DNA of 64,000 nt from Mollicutes bacterium Phil14 (GTDB taxonomy: Bacteria > Bacillota_I > Bacilli_A > ML615J-28 > CAG-698). The position numbers were made by a program, and so were the translations under genes. Location: contig MSHB01000004.1 in assembly GCA_001940985.1 (NCBI GenBank), positions 1 to 64,000 of the forward strand. Direction: 5' to 3'. This document shows, piece by piece, positions 19,928-28,169 of this stretch. How positions within the stretch are numbered: the first letter of the stretch is position 1; every line of letters starts with the position of its first letter. Under the pieces are notes generated by a model. That model saw nothing but the letters and a program-made list of their open reading frames with translations. It had not been told where the DNA came from and ran no database searches.

Positions 19928-20013
19928 TCAAAGGGGAGTAGCAAATATATTATATTCGTCAACACGGTATATCCCGGATATAGTAGTCATTTATTGATAT
20001 GCAAGACCTTTGA
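19928..20013 (+). promoter_or_regulatory. yybP-ykoY-like (Mn2+) riboswitch
   Basis: The conserved core is present: P1 TCAAAGG (19928-19934) pairs with CCTTTGA (20007-20013); the loop reads GGGGAGTAGC; a P3 helix TATATTC/GGATATA encloses GTCAACAC and an apical GG/CC pair; the 3' side has the conserved CAAGACCTTTG. This matches the manganese-sensing yybP-ykoY class. CTACTC (19924-19929) can instead pair with GAGTAG (19936-19941), competing with P1. A possible promoter lies at about 19869-19901. Controls the gene starting at 20038, probably at translation since AGGAGG at 20027-20032 follows closely. No intrinsic terminator is seen between them. Confidence 0.8.
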
Positions 20014-20037
20014 CACTAATAAGAATAGGAGGTAAAA

Positions 20038-21147
20038 ATGGAATTTTTATTAGAAGGAATTAAAGCAATTACTTGGCAACAAATTGTAATGTATGTTGTT
20101 GGTGCTATTTTGATATTTTTAGCAATTAAAAAAGATTTAGAACCGGCATTATTGTTACCAATGGGGTTTGGTGCAATATTAGTTAATTTACCTTTGTCAG
20201 GGGTTATTGATCAAAATGGTGTTCCTGGTGCAATTCAATGGTTATTTGAAGTGGGTATAGAAGCATCAGAAATATTCCCATTATTATTATTTATAGGAAT
20301 AGGCGCAATGATGGATTTTGGTCCATTACTTTCCAATCCTAAATTGATTTTTATTGGTGCTGCTGCTCAATTTGGTATTTTTGTTACTATATGTTTAGCA
20401 TCATTATTAGGATTTGATATAAAAGATGCGGCAAGTATTGGTATTATTGGTGCTGCTGATGGTCCTACATCTATTTTGGTTTCACAAGTTTTAGGTAGTA
20501 GATACATTGGTGCTATAGCAGTAGCTGCATATTGTTATATGGCATTAGTTCCTTTAATTCAACCAGTTGTAATTAAGGGTATCACAACTAAAAAAGAAAG
20601 AAGAATTAGAATGGAATATAATCCTAAAGATGTTTCAAAGACTACTAAGATTTTATTCCCAATTATAGTAACAATAATTGCTGGATTAATTGCTCCATCA
20701 TCAGTTGCATTAGTTGGATTCTTAATGTTTGGTAATCTTATAAAAGAATGTGGTGTTTTAGATTCACTTTCTGAAACAGCCAGCAATACATTATCTAATT
20801 TAATTACACTTTTATTAGGTATTACAATATCTTTCAGTATGGTAGCTGACAAGTTCATTAGCCTAGAAACATTAATGATAATCTGTTTAGGACTATTTGC
20901 TTTTATATTTGATACTTTCGGTGGAGTTATGTTTGTAAAGATTTTAAATATTTTTACTAAGAAGAAGATAAACCCAATGGTTGGTGCCGCTGGAATTTCA
21001 GCATTCCCTATGGCTTCAAGAGTTGTTCAAAAACTTGGAATAAAAGAAGACCCAGAAAACCATCTATTAATGCATGCTGCTAGTGCTAATATTGCTGGTC
21101 AAATTGCTTCAGTTGTAGTTGGTGGCGTTATCTTAGGTTGGTTTTAG
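20038..21147 (+). CDS. Sodium-pumping decarboxylase beta subunit (OadB/GcdB family)
   Basis: 369 residues, about nine to eleven membrane helices. The IGAADGPTSI segment carries the conserved Asp of the Na+ channel, and ISFSMVADKF resembles the second Na+-binding motif. Family members couple decarboxylation of carboxybiotin on a partner subunit to Na+ export. No alpha (carboxyltransferase) or biotin carrier subunit is near, so the complex must be completed from elsewhere. A 50-residue membrane protein follows. Preceded by a Mn2+-type riboswitch, an unusual partner for this family. Confidence 0.88.
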   Translation: MEFLLEGIKAITWQQIVMYVVGAILIFLAIKKDLEPALLLPMGFGAILVNLPLSGVIDQNGVPGAIQWLFEVGIEASEIFPLLLFIGIGAMMDFGPLLSNPKLIFIGAAAQFGIFVTICLASLLGFDIKDAASIGIIGAADGPTSILVSQVLGSRYIGAIAVAAYCYMALVPLIQPVVIKGITTKKERRIRMEYNPKDVSKTTKILFPIIVTIIAGLIAPSSVALVGFLMFGNLIKECGVLDSLSETASNTLSNLITLLLGITISFSMVADKFISLETLMIICLGLFAFIFDTFGGVMFVKILNIFTKKKINPMVGAAGISAFPMASRVVQKLGIKEDPENHLLMHAASANIAGQIASVVVGGVILGWF

Positions 21148-21159
21148 GAGGATATAACT

Positions 21160-21312
21160 ATGTTTTGTTATGATTGGAATAAAGTTTTAGAAAATTTAAA
21201 TGATGCATTGGATATTAGCTGGAAAGGAATGTTATCAATATTTCTTGCGATGCTTATTATTTATTTTGTTATTATTATTTTAAACGCAGCAACAAAGAAA
21301 AAAGAAAAATAA
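21160..21312 (+). CDS. Small single-helix membrane protein, possible OadG-like gamma subunit
   Basis: 50 residues from ATG 21160, with GGAGG-type site (TAGGAGGA, 21146-21152) directly after the beta-subunit stop. One hydrophobic segment (about residues 23-42) is followed by a lysine-rich tail (TKKKEK). The gamma subunit of oxaloacetate/methylmalonyl-CoA decarboxylases is also a short single-helix protein next to beta, so this is its likely role; residue similarity is too low to be sure. Confidence 0.6.
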   Translation: MFCYDWNKVLENLNDALDISWKGMLSIFLAMLIIYFVIIILNAATKKKEK

Positions 21313-21334
21313 TATTATAAAATATTGTGATATA

Positions 21335-21378
21335 ATCTATAATTGCTTTAACTATTTAAGCATTATAGATTTTTTTAA
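21335..21378 (+). terminator. Terminator after the decarboxylase beta operon
   Basis: ATCTATAATTGCTT pairs imperfectly with AAGCATTATAGAT around a short loop and is followed by TTTTTT. Confidence 0.75.
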
Positions 21379-21461
21379 TTATAGTTTTTAGATTAGTTTA
21401 TTAATAATTTTAATATAATTATAATGTGTCATTTTTTGTGATTGTTTTTGCTTTTTGTTGT

Positions 21462-21503
21462 TTGATTTTTTTACATATTTATGATAAAATAACTAACTAG
21501 TTA
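21462..21503 (+). promoter_or_regulatory. Promoter with palindromic operator candidate, second ABC exporter pair
   Basis: TTGATT (21462-21467) and TAAAAT (21485-21490) are 17 bases apart. A perfect 10-bp palindrome, TAACTAGTTA (21494-21503), lies at the likely transcription start; such sites are typical of MarR-family repressors that often control exporters. No MarR gene is seen nearby. AAGGAG at 21511-21516 precedes the start. Confidence 0.55.
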
Positions 21504-21524
21504 ATAAAAAAAGGAGTGGTATTT

Positions 21525-23261
21525 TTGATAAAGATTTTAATGAAAAGCATTCGTGAATTCAAAAAACCTGCTATTTTAACAATGGTAATTGTTTTTTTTG
21601 AAGTTATAATGGAATGCATTATTCCTTTTGTTGTAGCAATTTTAGTTAATAAAATAGAAGCAGGTTGTGAATTAAGTGTTATAGCTAAGTATGGGGCATT
21701 ATTAATTGCAATGGCTATTGTTTCCCTTACATGTGGGGCTATGGCTGGTAACTTTTGTGCTACTGCATCTTGTGGATTTGCTAGAAATTTACGAAAAGAT
21801 ATGTTTGAAAAAATTCAAAATTTTTCTTTTGAAAATATTGATAAATTCCAAACATCTTCACTTGTTACTAGATTGACAACAGATGTTACTAATGTTCAAC
21901 ATGCTTTTATGATGTTAATAAGAACAGCAATTAGAAGTCCATTTATGTTAATATTTTCTTTTGTAATGGGATTTATAATGGGTGGAAAAATTGCTTTTGT
22001 TTATGTGGCAGTTATACCAATTTTATTTAGTGGGTTGATAATTATAGCTCGCAAAGCAATGCCTTTATTTAGAAGAGTGTTCAAAAAATATGATAATTTA
22101 AATAACTCTATTCAAGAAAATATTAAAGGCATGCGAGTTGTAAAATCATTTGTAAGAGAAGATTATGAAAAAAATAAATTTGATGTTGCAGCAACTGATG
22201 TATGTAATGACTTTACAAAGGCTGAGAGAATTTTGGCTTGGAATGGTCCTATTATGCAATTTTGCTTGAATACTATTATGATAGTTATCCTAACTTTTGG
22301 ATCTTCATATGTTGTTAAAACAATGGGAGCAGAAGTAAACGTTGGGCAATTGTCAGGTTTGTTGACTTATGGCTTTCAAATACTTATGAGTTTAATGATG
22401 ATATCAATGATTTATGTAATGATAACTATGTCAGTGGAATCAGCTGAAAGAATAGTAGAAGTATTAAAGGAAGAAAGTGTTTTGAAAAATTGTAAAAATC
22501 CAATAACTGATATAAAAGACGGTTCAATTGACTTCAATCATGTCTCTTTTAAGTATGGCAGTAGTAAAATGATTTTAAATGATATAGATTTACATATAAA
22601 AAGTGGGGAAACAATTGGAATTTTAGGTGGTACTGGTAGCGCGAAAACTACTTTAGTTCAGTTAATTCCAAGATTATATGATGTAACTGATGGTGAAGTA
22701 TTAGTCGGTGGAACAAATGTAAAGGAATATGACTTAGAAACTTTAAGAAATAATGTTGCAGTTGTTTTACAAAAGAATATTTTGTTTAGTGGAACAATAA
22801 AAGAAAATTTAAGATGGGGAAAAGAAGATGCTACCATTTCTGAAATGGTCCACGTTTGTAAACTTGCACAAGCTGATGATTTTATTAATAGTTTTCCTAA
22901 AAAATACGATACATATATTGAGCAAGGTGGAGCTAATGTTAGTGGTGGCCAAAAGCAAAGACTATGTATTGCTAGAGCCCTACTAAAAGAACCTAAAATT
23001 ATTATATTTGATGATTCGACAAGTGCAGTAGATACAAAAACAGATGCCTTAATAAGGAAAGGTATGAGAGAATATATTCCTAATACAACTAAGATTATTA
23101 TTGCCCAACGCGTTGCTAGTGTTAGCGATGCTGATAAAATTATTGTAATGGACAATGGAAATATAGTAGGTATAGGTACTCATGAATATTTGATTAAAAA
23201 TAATGAGATATATAGAGAAGTATATGAATCTCAAAATAAGGTTGGTGAAAACGATGAATAA
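21525..23261 (+). CDS. ABC exporter half-transporter, degenerate-site subunit
   Basis: 578 residues; exporter membrane domain (1-310) plus ATPase. The signature is SGGQK (intact), but Walker B is IIIFDDSTS (Asp for Glu), the switch residue is Gln (AQRVAS), and Walker A reads GGTGSAKTT with Ala replacing a conserved Gly. It is the non-hydrolysing half of a heterodimer with the next gene. TTG 21525 is preferred, 8 bases after AAGGAG; GTG 21516 overlaps that site and ATG 21540 is a shorter alternative. Its last codons overlap the partner start. Confidence 0.9.
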   Translation: MIKILMKSIREFKKPAILTMVIVFFEVIMECIIPFVVAILVNKIEAGCELSVIAKYGALLIAMAIVSLTCGAMAGNFCATASCGFARNLRKDMFEKIQNFSFENIDKFQTSSLVTRLTTDVTNVQHAFMMLIRTAIRSPFMLIFSFVMGFIMGGKIAFVYVAVIPILFSGLIIIARKAMPLFRRVFKKYDNLNNSIQENIKGMRVVKSFVREDYEKNKFDVAATDVCNDFTKAERILAWNGPIMQFCLNTIMIVILTFGSSYVVKTMGAEVNVGQLSGLLTYGFQILMSLMMISMIYVMITMSVESAERIVEVLKEESVLKNCKNPITDIKDGSIDFNHVSFKYGSSKMILNDIDLHIKSGETIGILGGTGSAKTTLVQLIPRLYDVTDGEVLVGGTNVKEYDLETLRNNVAVVLQKNILFSGTIKENLRWGKEDATISEMVHVCKLAQADDFINSFPKKYDTYIEQGGANVSGGQKQRLCIARALLKEPKIIIFDDSTSAVDTKTDALIRKGMREYIPNTTKIIIAQRVASVSDADKIIVMDNGNIVGIGTHEYLIKNNEIYREVYESQNKVGENDE

Positions 23262-25155
23262 AGAAATGTCTATGAAACCAAAACACAAAGGCGTTCTAGG
23301 AAAAATTTTAAAGACTTTATTTAAATTCTATCCTGTAATGTTAACGATAACAATTATTTTAATTATTATTAACGCAATTGTTGGGTCACTACCTTCTGTA
23401 TTTATGCAAAAAGTTATCGCAATTTTAGAAGATAACTATAAATCTGGTGATTGGCAAGCTATTTCAAAAAGCATTTTTAGTCTTGTTGGAATACTAGCAA
23501 TATTTTATGTTGCTTCTATAATTGCTAGTATTTGTTATCAACAATTATTAGCTGTGATTACTCAAGGTTACCTTAAAAAAATGCGTGAAAAAATGTTTAA
23601 TCACATGCAAACACTTCCAATTAAGTACTTTGATACTCATAATCATGGTGATATTATGAGCTATTACACAAATGATATTGATACATTAAGACAGCTTATA
23701 TCTCAAAGTATCCCACAATTATTAGCTTCTGGTATTACTTCCCTTGCTGTGCTTGGAATAATGCTTTATTATAGCGTATGGCTAACACTAGTAGTTGTAG
23801 TTGGTATGATTTTGATAACATTTATTGCTAAAACTATTGGTGGTAAAAGTGGAAAATATTTCATTGCTCAACAAAAAGCAATCGGTAAAACTGAAGGTTT
23901 TATTGAAGAAGCAATGAATGGTCAAAAAGTTGTTAAAGTATTTACTCATGAAGAAAAAACGATGGAAGAATTTAATTCAATAAATGATTATTTGTTTGAA
24001 CAATCAGAAAAAGCAAATAAATATGCTAATATGTTAATGCCTATTTTACACAACATTGGTAATGTTATGTATGTTATTGTTGCATTTGTTGGTGGTTTAT
24101 TACTTACATTAAATGCCAAAAATATTAGTATCTCTGGCTTAGCAATAAGCATAAGTATTGTTGTACCTTTCTTAAATATGACTAAACAATTTACAGGTAA
24201 TGTCAGCCAAGTTTCAAACCAATTAAACTCAGTAATTATGGGTATGGCTGGTGCTAGTAGAATATTTAATTTATTGGATGAAGAATCTGAATTTGATGCG
24301 GGATATGTTACATTAGTAAATGCTAAAGAAGTGAATGGTGAAATTGTGGAAAGTCCTACTAGAACTGGTATGTGGGCTTGGAAACATCCACATAATGATG
24401 GAACTTTAACATATACAAAACTTACTGGTGATGTTCAGATGTTTGATGTTGACTTTGGATATGAACCAGATAAAATAGTTTTACATGATATAACTTTATA
24501 TGCAAATCCTGGTCAAAAAATTGCCTTTGTAGGTGCAACTGGTGCTGGTAAAACTACAATTACAAATCTAATTAATAGATTTTATGATATTGCTGATGGA
24601 AAAATTAGATATGATGGTATTAATATTAATAAAATAAAGAAATCAGATTTGAGACGTTCATTAGGGGTGGTTTTACAAGATACTAATCTATTCACTGGTA
24701 CAGTTTTAGATAATATTAGATATGGTAGACTTGATGCCACTGATGAAGAATGCATTGCAGCTAGCAAACTTGCTGGTGCAGATGAATTTGTTAACAAAAT
24801 GGCTGATGGTTATAATACGATGTTGACTAACAATGGTTCAAATTTAAGTCAAGGACAACGTCAATTAATCGCTATTGCTAGAGCAGCTGTTGCTGATCCA
24901 CCAGTAATGATATTAGATGAAGCTACTTCATCTATAGATACTAGAACTGAGTCGATTGTTCAAAAAGGAATGGACGCTTTGATGAAGGGCAGAACAGTAT
25001 TTGTAATTGCCCACAGACTTTCAACAATCAGAAATTCAGATGTTATTATGGTATTAGACCATGGTCGAATTATCGAAAGAGGTAGTCATCAAAAATTATT
25101 AGAAGAAAAAGGTCAGTATTATCAATTATATACTGGTGCCTTCGAATTAGAATAA
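23254..25155 (+). CDS. ABC exporter half-transporter, catalytic subunit
   Basis: 633 residues. ATPase motifs: Walker A GATGAGKTT, Walker B VMILDEATSS, switch His VIAHRLST, and a modified signature LSQGQ, the mirror image of its partner. An extra ~50-residue stretch (about 370-410, with MWAWKHPHNDG) lies between membrane and ATPase domains, a feature of one exporter subfamily. ATG 23254 overlaps the upstream stop (ATGAATAA) and has GGTGA before it; the longer in-frame reading to 23203 lies inside the neighbour. Confidence 0.92.
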   Translation: MNKEMSMKPKHKGVLGKILKTLFKFYPVMLTITIILIIINAIVGSLPSVFMQKVIAILEDNYKSGDWQAISKSIFSLVGILAIFYVASIIASICYQQLLAVITQGYLKKMREKMFNHMQTLPIKYFDTHNHGDIMSYYTNDIDTLRQLISQSIPQLLASGITSLAVLGIMLYYSVWLTLVVVVGMILITFIAKTIGGKSGKYFIAQQKAIGKTEGFIEEAMNGQKVVKVFTHEEKTMEEFNSINDYLFEQSEKANKYANMLMPILHNIGNVMYVIVAFVGGLLLTLNAKNISISGLAISISIVVPFLNMTKQFTGNVSQVSNQLNSVIMGMAGASRIFNLLDEESEFDAGYVTLVNAKEVNGEIVESPTRTGMWAWKHPHNDGTLTYTKLTGDVQMFDVDFGYEPDKIVLHDITLYANPGQKIAFVGATGAGKTTITNLINRFYDIADGKIRYDGININKIKKSDLRRSLGVVLQDTNLFTGTVLDNIRYGRLDATDEECIAASKLAGADEFVNKMADGYNTMLTNNGSNLSQGQRQLIAIARAAVADPPVMILDEATSSIDTRTESIVQKGMDALMKGRTVFVIAHRLSTIRNSDVIMVLDHGRIIERGSHQKLLEEKGQYYQLYTGAFELE

Positions 25156-25157
25156 GC

Positions 25158-25186
25158 TAAAAGACGTGTAATCACGTCTTTTTTAA
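25158..25186 (+). terminator. Terminator after the second ABC exporter pair
   Basis: AAAAGACGTG and CACGTCTTTT pair around TAAT and end in a T run. Confidence 0.85.
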
Positions 25187-25215
25187 TTGTAAATATCATA
25201 AATTGATGTTATAAT
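25187..25215 (+). promoter_or_regulatory. Promoter of the mgtE leader
   Basis: TTGTAA (25187-25192) and TATAAT (25210-25215), spacer 17. Transcription would start near 25222, giving a leader of about 105 bases before mgtE. Confidence 0.7.
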
Positions 25216-25245
25216 AATAATATATTAATGAAAGGATGTGGTTAT

Positions 25246-25303
25246 ATGGATAGTAGTAGTCTCATATCGGAATATCCATTAACCATGTGGATATTCTCTT
25301 TTT
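25246..25303 (+). promoter_or_regulatory. Attenuator: mutually exclusive antiterminator and terminator hairpins before mgtE
   Basis: Terminator: GAATATCCA (25270-25278) pairs with TGGATATTC (25288-25296), then TCTTTTTT. Antiterminator: ATGGATA (25246-25252) pairs perfectly with TATCCAT (25273-25279), using the same 5' arm of the terminator. The two cannot form together. This is an intrinsic attenuator between promoter and mgtE. It is much smaller than an M-box and I do not recognise it as a known riboswitch. Confidence 0.65.
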
Positions 25304-25305
25304 AA
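25246..25305 (+). CDS. Candidate 19-residue leader peptide of mgtE
   Basis: A complete short frame, MDSSSLISEYPLTMWIFSF, with AAAGGA at 25231-25236 nine bases before its ATG. It ends inside the T tract of the attenuator terminator. Its start codon is part of the candidate antiterminator stem, so its translation would directly change which hairpin forms. Too short to be sure from coding signal alone; support comes from the ribosome-binding site and the placement. Confidence 0.5.
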   Translation: MDSSSLISEYPLTMWIFSF

Positions 25306-25326
25306 AAAAGAAAGGAGAGTATTAAA

Positions 25327-26712
25327 ATGCAAAAAAAGTATTTGCTGGAGATAAAAGAAATACTTTTATCTAATTTAAGCCGTGATGAAAAAATCAAGAG
25401 ATTAGAAGATTATCATAAAAGTGATATAGCTGATGTGTTAGAGAGTTTTACAGAAGAAGAAAGGCTAAAAGTTTATAAGATATTTAATGTTTCACAATTA
25501 GCCGATATTTTTCCTTATTATGATAATGCGAAAAATTATGTTCAAGAATTAAATCCAGAAATTAGTGCTGACATTTTGGAAAAAATGGATTCAGATGAAG
25601 CGATGGATATTCTAGATGAACTTAAAGATGAAGACAAAAATGAAATTATTGGATTGTTAGAAAAAAATGCTCAAAAAAAGATAATTAAACTTGATTCATA
25701 TGATGATGAAACGGTTGGTAGCCATATGAGTGACAACTATATAGTAATCAAAAAAAGTTTAACAATAAAAGAAGCTATGAGCTGTTTAGTAAAAGAAGCA
25801 GGTGAACATGATAATATTTATACGATTTATGTAGTCGATAATGAAAATAAGTTTTATGGTATTATTAATTTAAAAGATTTGATTATCGCTAGAAAAGAAG
25901 ATGATTTATTAAGTTTATGTAAAACTTCATATCCAACATTTTATGATGATGAAATAATGAGCGATTGCCTTAAGAGAATGAAAGATTATGGTGAAGTATC
26001 AATTCCTATTATTTCTCGTGAAAATCGTTTGTTAGGAGTTATTACACCAGATATTTTGCTTGAAGCAAACGAAGAAGAATTAATTGATGATTATGCAAAA
26101 CTTGGTGGTTTGAGTGAAAATGAAGATTTTAATGAATCTGCTTTTGTATCTGTAAAGAAACGTATACCTTGGTTAGTGATATTAATGTTTTTGGGATTGT
26201 TAGTATCTAGTATTGTTGGGACATTTGAAGCAGTTATTACGGCTTTACCAGCTGTGGTGTTTTTTCAATCAATGATACTTGATATGGCGGGAAATGTTGG
26301 TACGCAATCATTAGCAGTAACAATAAGAAATATATCAGAAGGTATGAGCGAAAAAGATAAAATCAAAAGTGTGTTTAAAGAAATTAAAATTGGTTTTATA
26401 AATGGAATAATTATTGGAACTTTTTCATTTGTCTTTATTATGTTATTTTTAATTATAAAACATCAAGAAGTAGTTTCTGGTGTTGGATATAATTTGAAAG
26501 ATGTAGTTAAAGTATCATTAATAATAGGTACGAGTTTATTATTATCAATGACAGTAAGTAGTTTAATTGGTGCTATGTTTCCAATTATTCTTGATAAAGT
26601 TCATATTGATCCTGCTGTTGCCTCTGGACCTTTTATTACAACATTTAATGATATTATTGCAGTTGTTTCATATTATGGATTAGTTTATTTAGCATTCATT
26701 CTATTATTATGA
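25327..26712 (+). CDS. mgtE: Magnesium transporter MgtE
   Basis: 461 residues. N-terminal helical MgtE_N domain (about 25-125), two CBS domains (about 135-255) and five C-terminal membrane helices with the family signature GNVGTQSLA near residue 322. The cytosolic domains sense Mg2+ and gate the channel for Mg2+ uptake. AAAGGAGAG precedes the ATG. Expression is probably set by the leader-peptide attenuator directly upstream. Confidence 0.95.
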   Translation: MQKKYLLEIKEILLSNLSRDEKIKRLEDYHKSDIADVLESFTEEERLKVYKIFNVSQLADIFPYYDNAKNYVQELNPEISADILEKMDSDEAMDILDELKDEDKNEIIGLLEKNAQKKIIKLDSYDDETVGSHMSDNYIVIKKSLTIKEAMSCLVKEAGEHDNIYTIYVVDNENKFYGIINLKDLIIARKEDDLLSLCKTSYPTFYDDEIMSDCLKRMKDYGEVSIPIISRENRLLGVITPDILLEANEEELIDDYAKLGGLSENEDFNESAFVSVKKRIPWLVILMFLGLLVSSIVGTFEAVITALPAVVFFQSMILDMAGNVGTQSLAVTIRNISEGMSEKDKIKSVFKEIKIGFINGIIIGTFSFVFIMLFLIIKHQEVVSGVGYNLKDVVKVSLIIGTSLLLSMTVSSLIGAMFPIILDKVHIDPAVASGPFITTFNDIIAVVSYYGLVYLAFILLL

Positions 26713-26722
26713 TTTTTTAATT

Positions 26723-26744
26723 GGGGTAATTTTACCCCTTTTTT
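26723..26744 (+). terminator. Terminator after mgtE
   Basis: GGGGTAA and TTACCCC form the stem, followed by TTTTTT. Confidence 0.9.
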
Positions 26745-26753
26745 ATTAACTCA

Positions 26754-26782
26754 TTGAAAGAATTATAAAAAAAGTGTATAAT
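26754..26782 (+). promoter_or_regulatory. Promoter of the AzgA-like permease
   Basis: TTGAAA (26754-26759) and TATAAT (26777-26782), spacer 17. It overlaps an earlier in-frame GTG (26774) and so argues for ATG 26807 as the start. Confidence 0.75.
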
Positions 26783-26806
26783 AAATATAAGAGGTGTATC
26801 AATTAT

Positions 26807-28159
26807 ATGAATATTGTTGAAAAACAATTTAAAATATCTGAAAATAATACAAAGATGAGTAAAGAAATTATTAATGGTATACTTATTTTTTTACCATTAA
26901 TTTATATTTTACCTGTAATTTCTTCTACACTTTCAAGTGTTGGAATAGATGAAAATGGAGCTTTTATAGCTACTGCTATTTCAACAGGATTTGCGTGTAT
27001 ATTTGCTGGAATAATTATAAATAAGCCAATTATACAATCTGTTGGACTGGGAATGAATGCCTTTTTTGTTTATAATATTTGTAATAAGATGGGATATTCT
27101 CCTGAAGGGGCTTTAACAATTATCTTTATATCTTCAATTATATTTTTGCTTTTTAGTATAACCAACATTAGGAAAAAGATAATATTAAGTATTCCTAATG
27201 AAATACGACTAGCCATAACTATCGGATTAGGAGCTTTTTTGATTTACAGTGGCCTAAAAAGTGCAGGTTTAATTGTTGAGGTAAATAATAAATTATCTAT
27301 TGCTAATTACGATGAAATAATGGTTATATTATTTATTTTAGGTGTCATTGTTACCTATGTTTTTTCAATGATAAAAAAAGTAAGTAAATATTCTATAATA
27401 ATAGGAATTGCTTTTGTGGCAGTTGTTGGTTACATATTGCATTTATTTGGCATTAATAATACTCCAACATTTACAAATGCTAAGATTTCTTTCGCATCTT
27501 TATCAAAAACAGTTTTCAATTTTGATTTTTCTGTTTTAAGTAATTTGAAAACATATATAGTAATAATAGTATTTACACTTATGAATGTTTTTGATACCAG
27601 TACGGGAATATTGGCACTACATAGTGAGTTAGGACTTGATAGTGGAGAAAATGATTTAGTAATTGATAAAAAAATGTTTTTGACTGATTCAATTTCATCA
27701 ATTATTTCTATAAGTTTAGGCACTACATCTATTACAACTTACGCAGAAACAAAAATATTATGTAATAGTGACAGTAAAACAGGTTTGAGTTCAGTTACTA
27801 TTGGAATTCTATTTATCTTATCAATTTTTCTTTATCCAATATTTACTATTTTTTCTGGAATTATGTTAGATGGACAATATTATTATCCAATTACCTCTGT
27901 AGGTGTAGTATCTGTTGGTATAATGCTATTATCACGAATAAAAGATATTGAAAGAAAGAATGCTATAGGAGTGATATCTACTGTTGCAACTGTTATCACA
28001 ATGATTATTTTTTATTCTATTCCTGATGGAGTTGGAGTAGGAATAATTTTATATGTAATACTAGAATTATTATTTGGGAAAATAAAAGAAGTATCTAAAG
28101 TAATGATTATATTATCGGTTGTTTTTGTGATTTATTTTGTAACATTAATAATTATATAG
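26807..28159 (+). CDS. NCS2/AzgA-family purine permease
   Basis: About 450 residues and 12 or more membrane helices. QSVGLGMNAFFVYNI near the N-terminus is the AzgA/NCS2 signature, and FTLMNVFDTSTGILAL carries the second conserved motif. Family members import adenine, guanine or hypoxanthine with H+. In many AzgA proteins the motif is FVDLFDTVGTL; here it is MNVFDTSTGIL, somewhat divergent. GAGGTG precedes ATG 26807. Confidence 0.85.
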   Translation: MNIVEKQFKISENNTKMSKEIINGILIFLPLIYILPVISSTLSSVGIDENGAFIATAISTGFACIFAGIIINKPIIQSVGLGMNAFFVYNICNKMGYSPEGALTIIFISSIIFLLFSITNIRKKIILSIPNEIRLAITIGLGAFLIYSGLKSAGLIVEVNNKLSIANYDEIMVILFILGVIVTYVFSMIKKVSKYSIIIGIAFVAVVGYILHLFGINNTPTFTNAKISFASLSKTVFNFDFSVLSNLKTYIVIIVFTLMNVFDTSTGILALHSELGLDSGENDLVIDKKMFLTDSISSIISISLGTTSITTYAETKILCNSDSKTGLSSVTIGILFILSIFLYPIFTIFSGIMLDGQYYYPITSVGVVSVGIMLLSRIKDIERKNAIGVISTVATVITMIIFYSIPDGVGVGIILYVILELLFGKIKEVSKVMIILSVVFVIYFVTLIII

Positions 28160-28169
28160 GAGAGATAGT

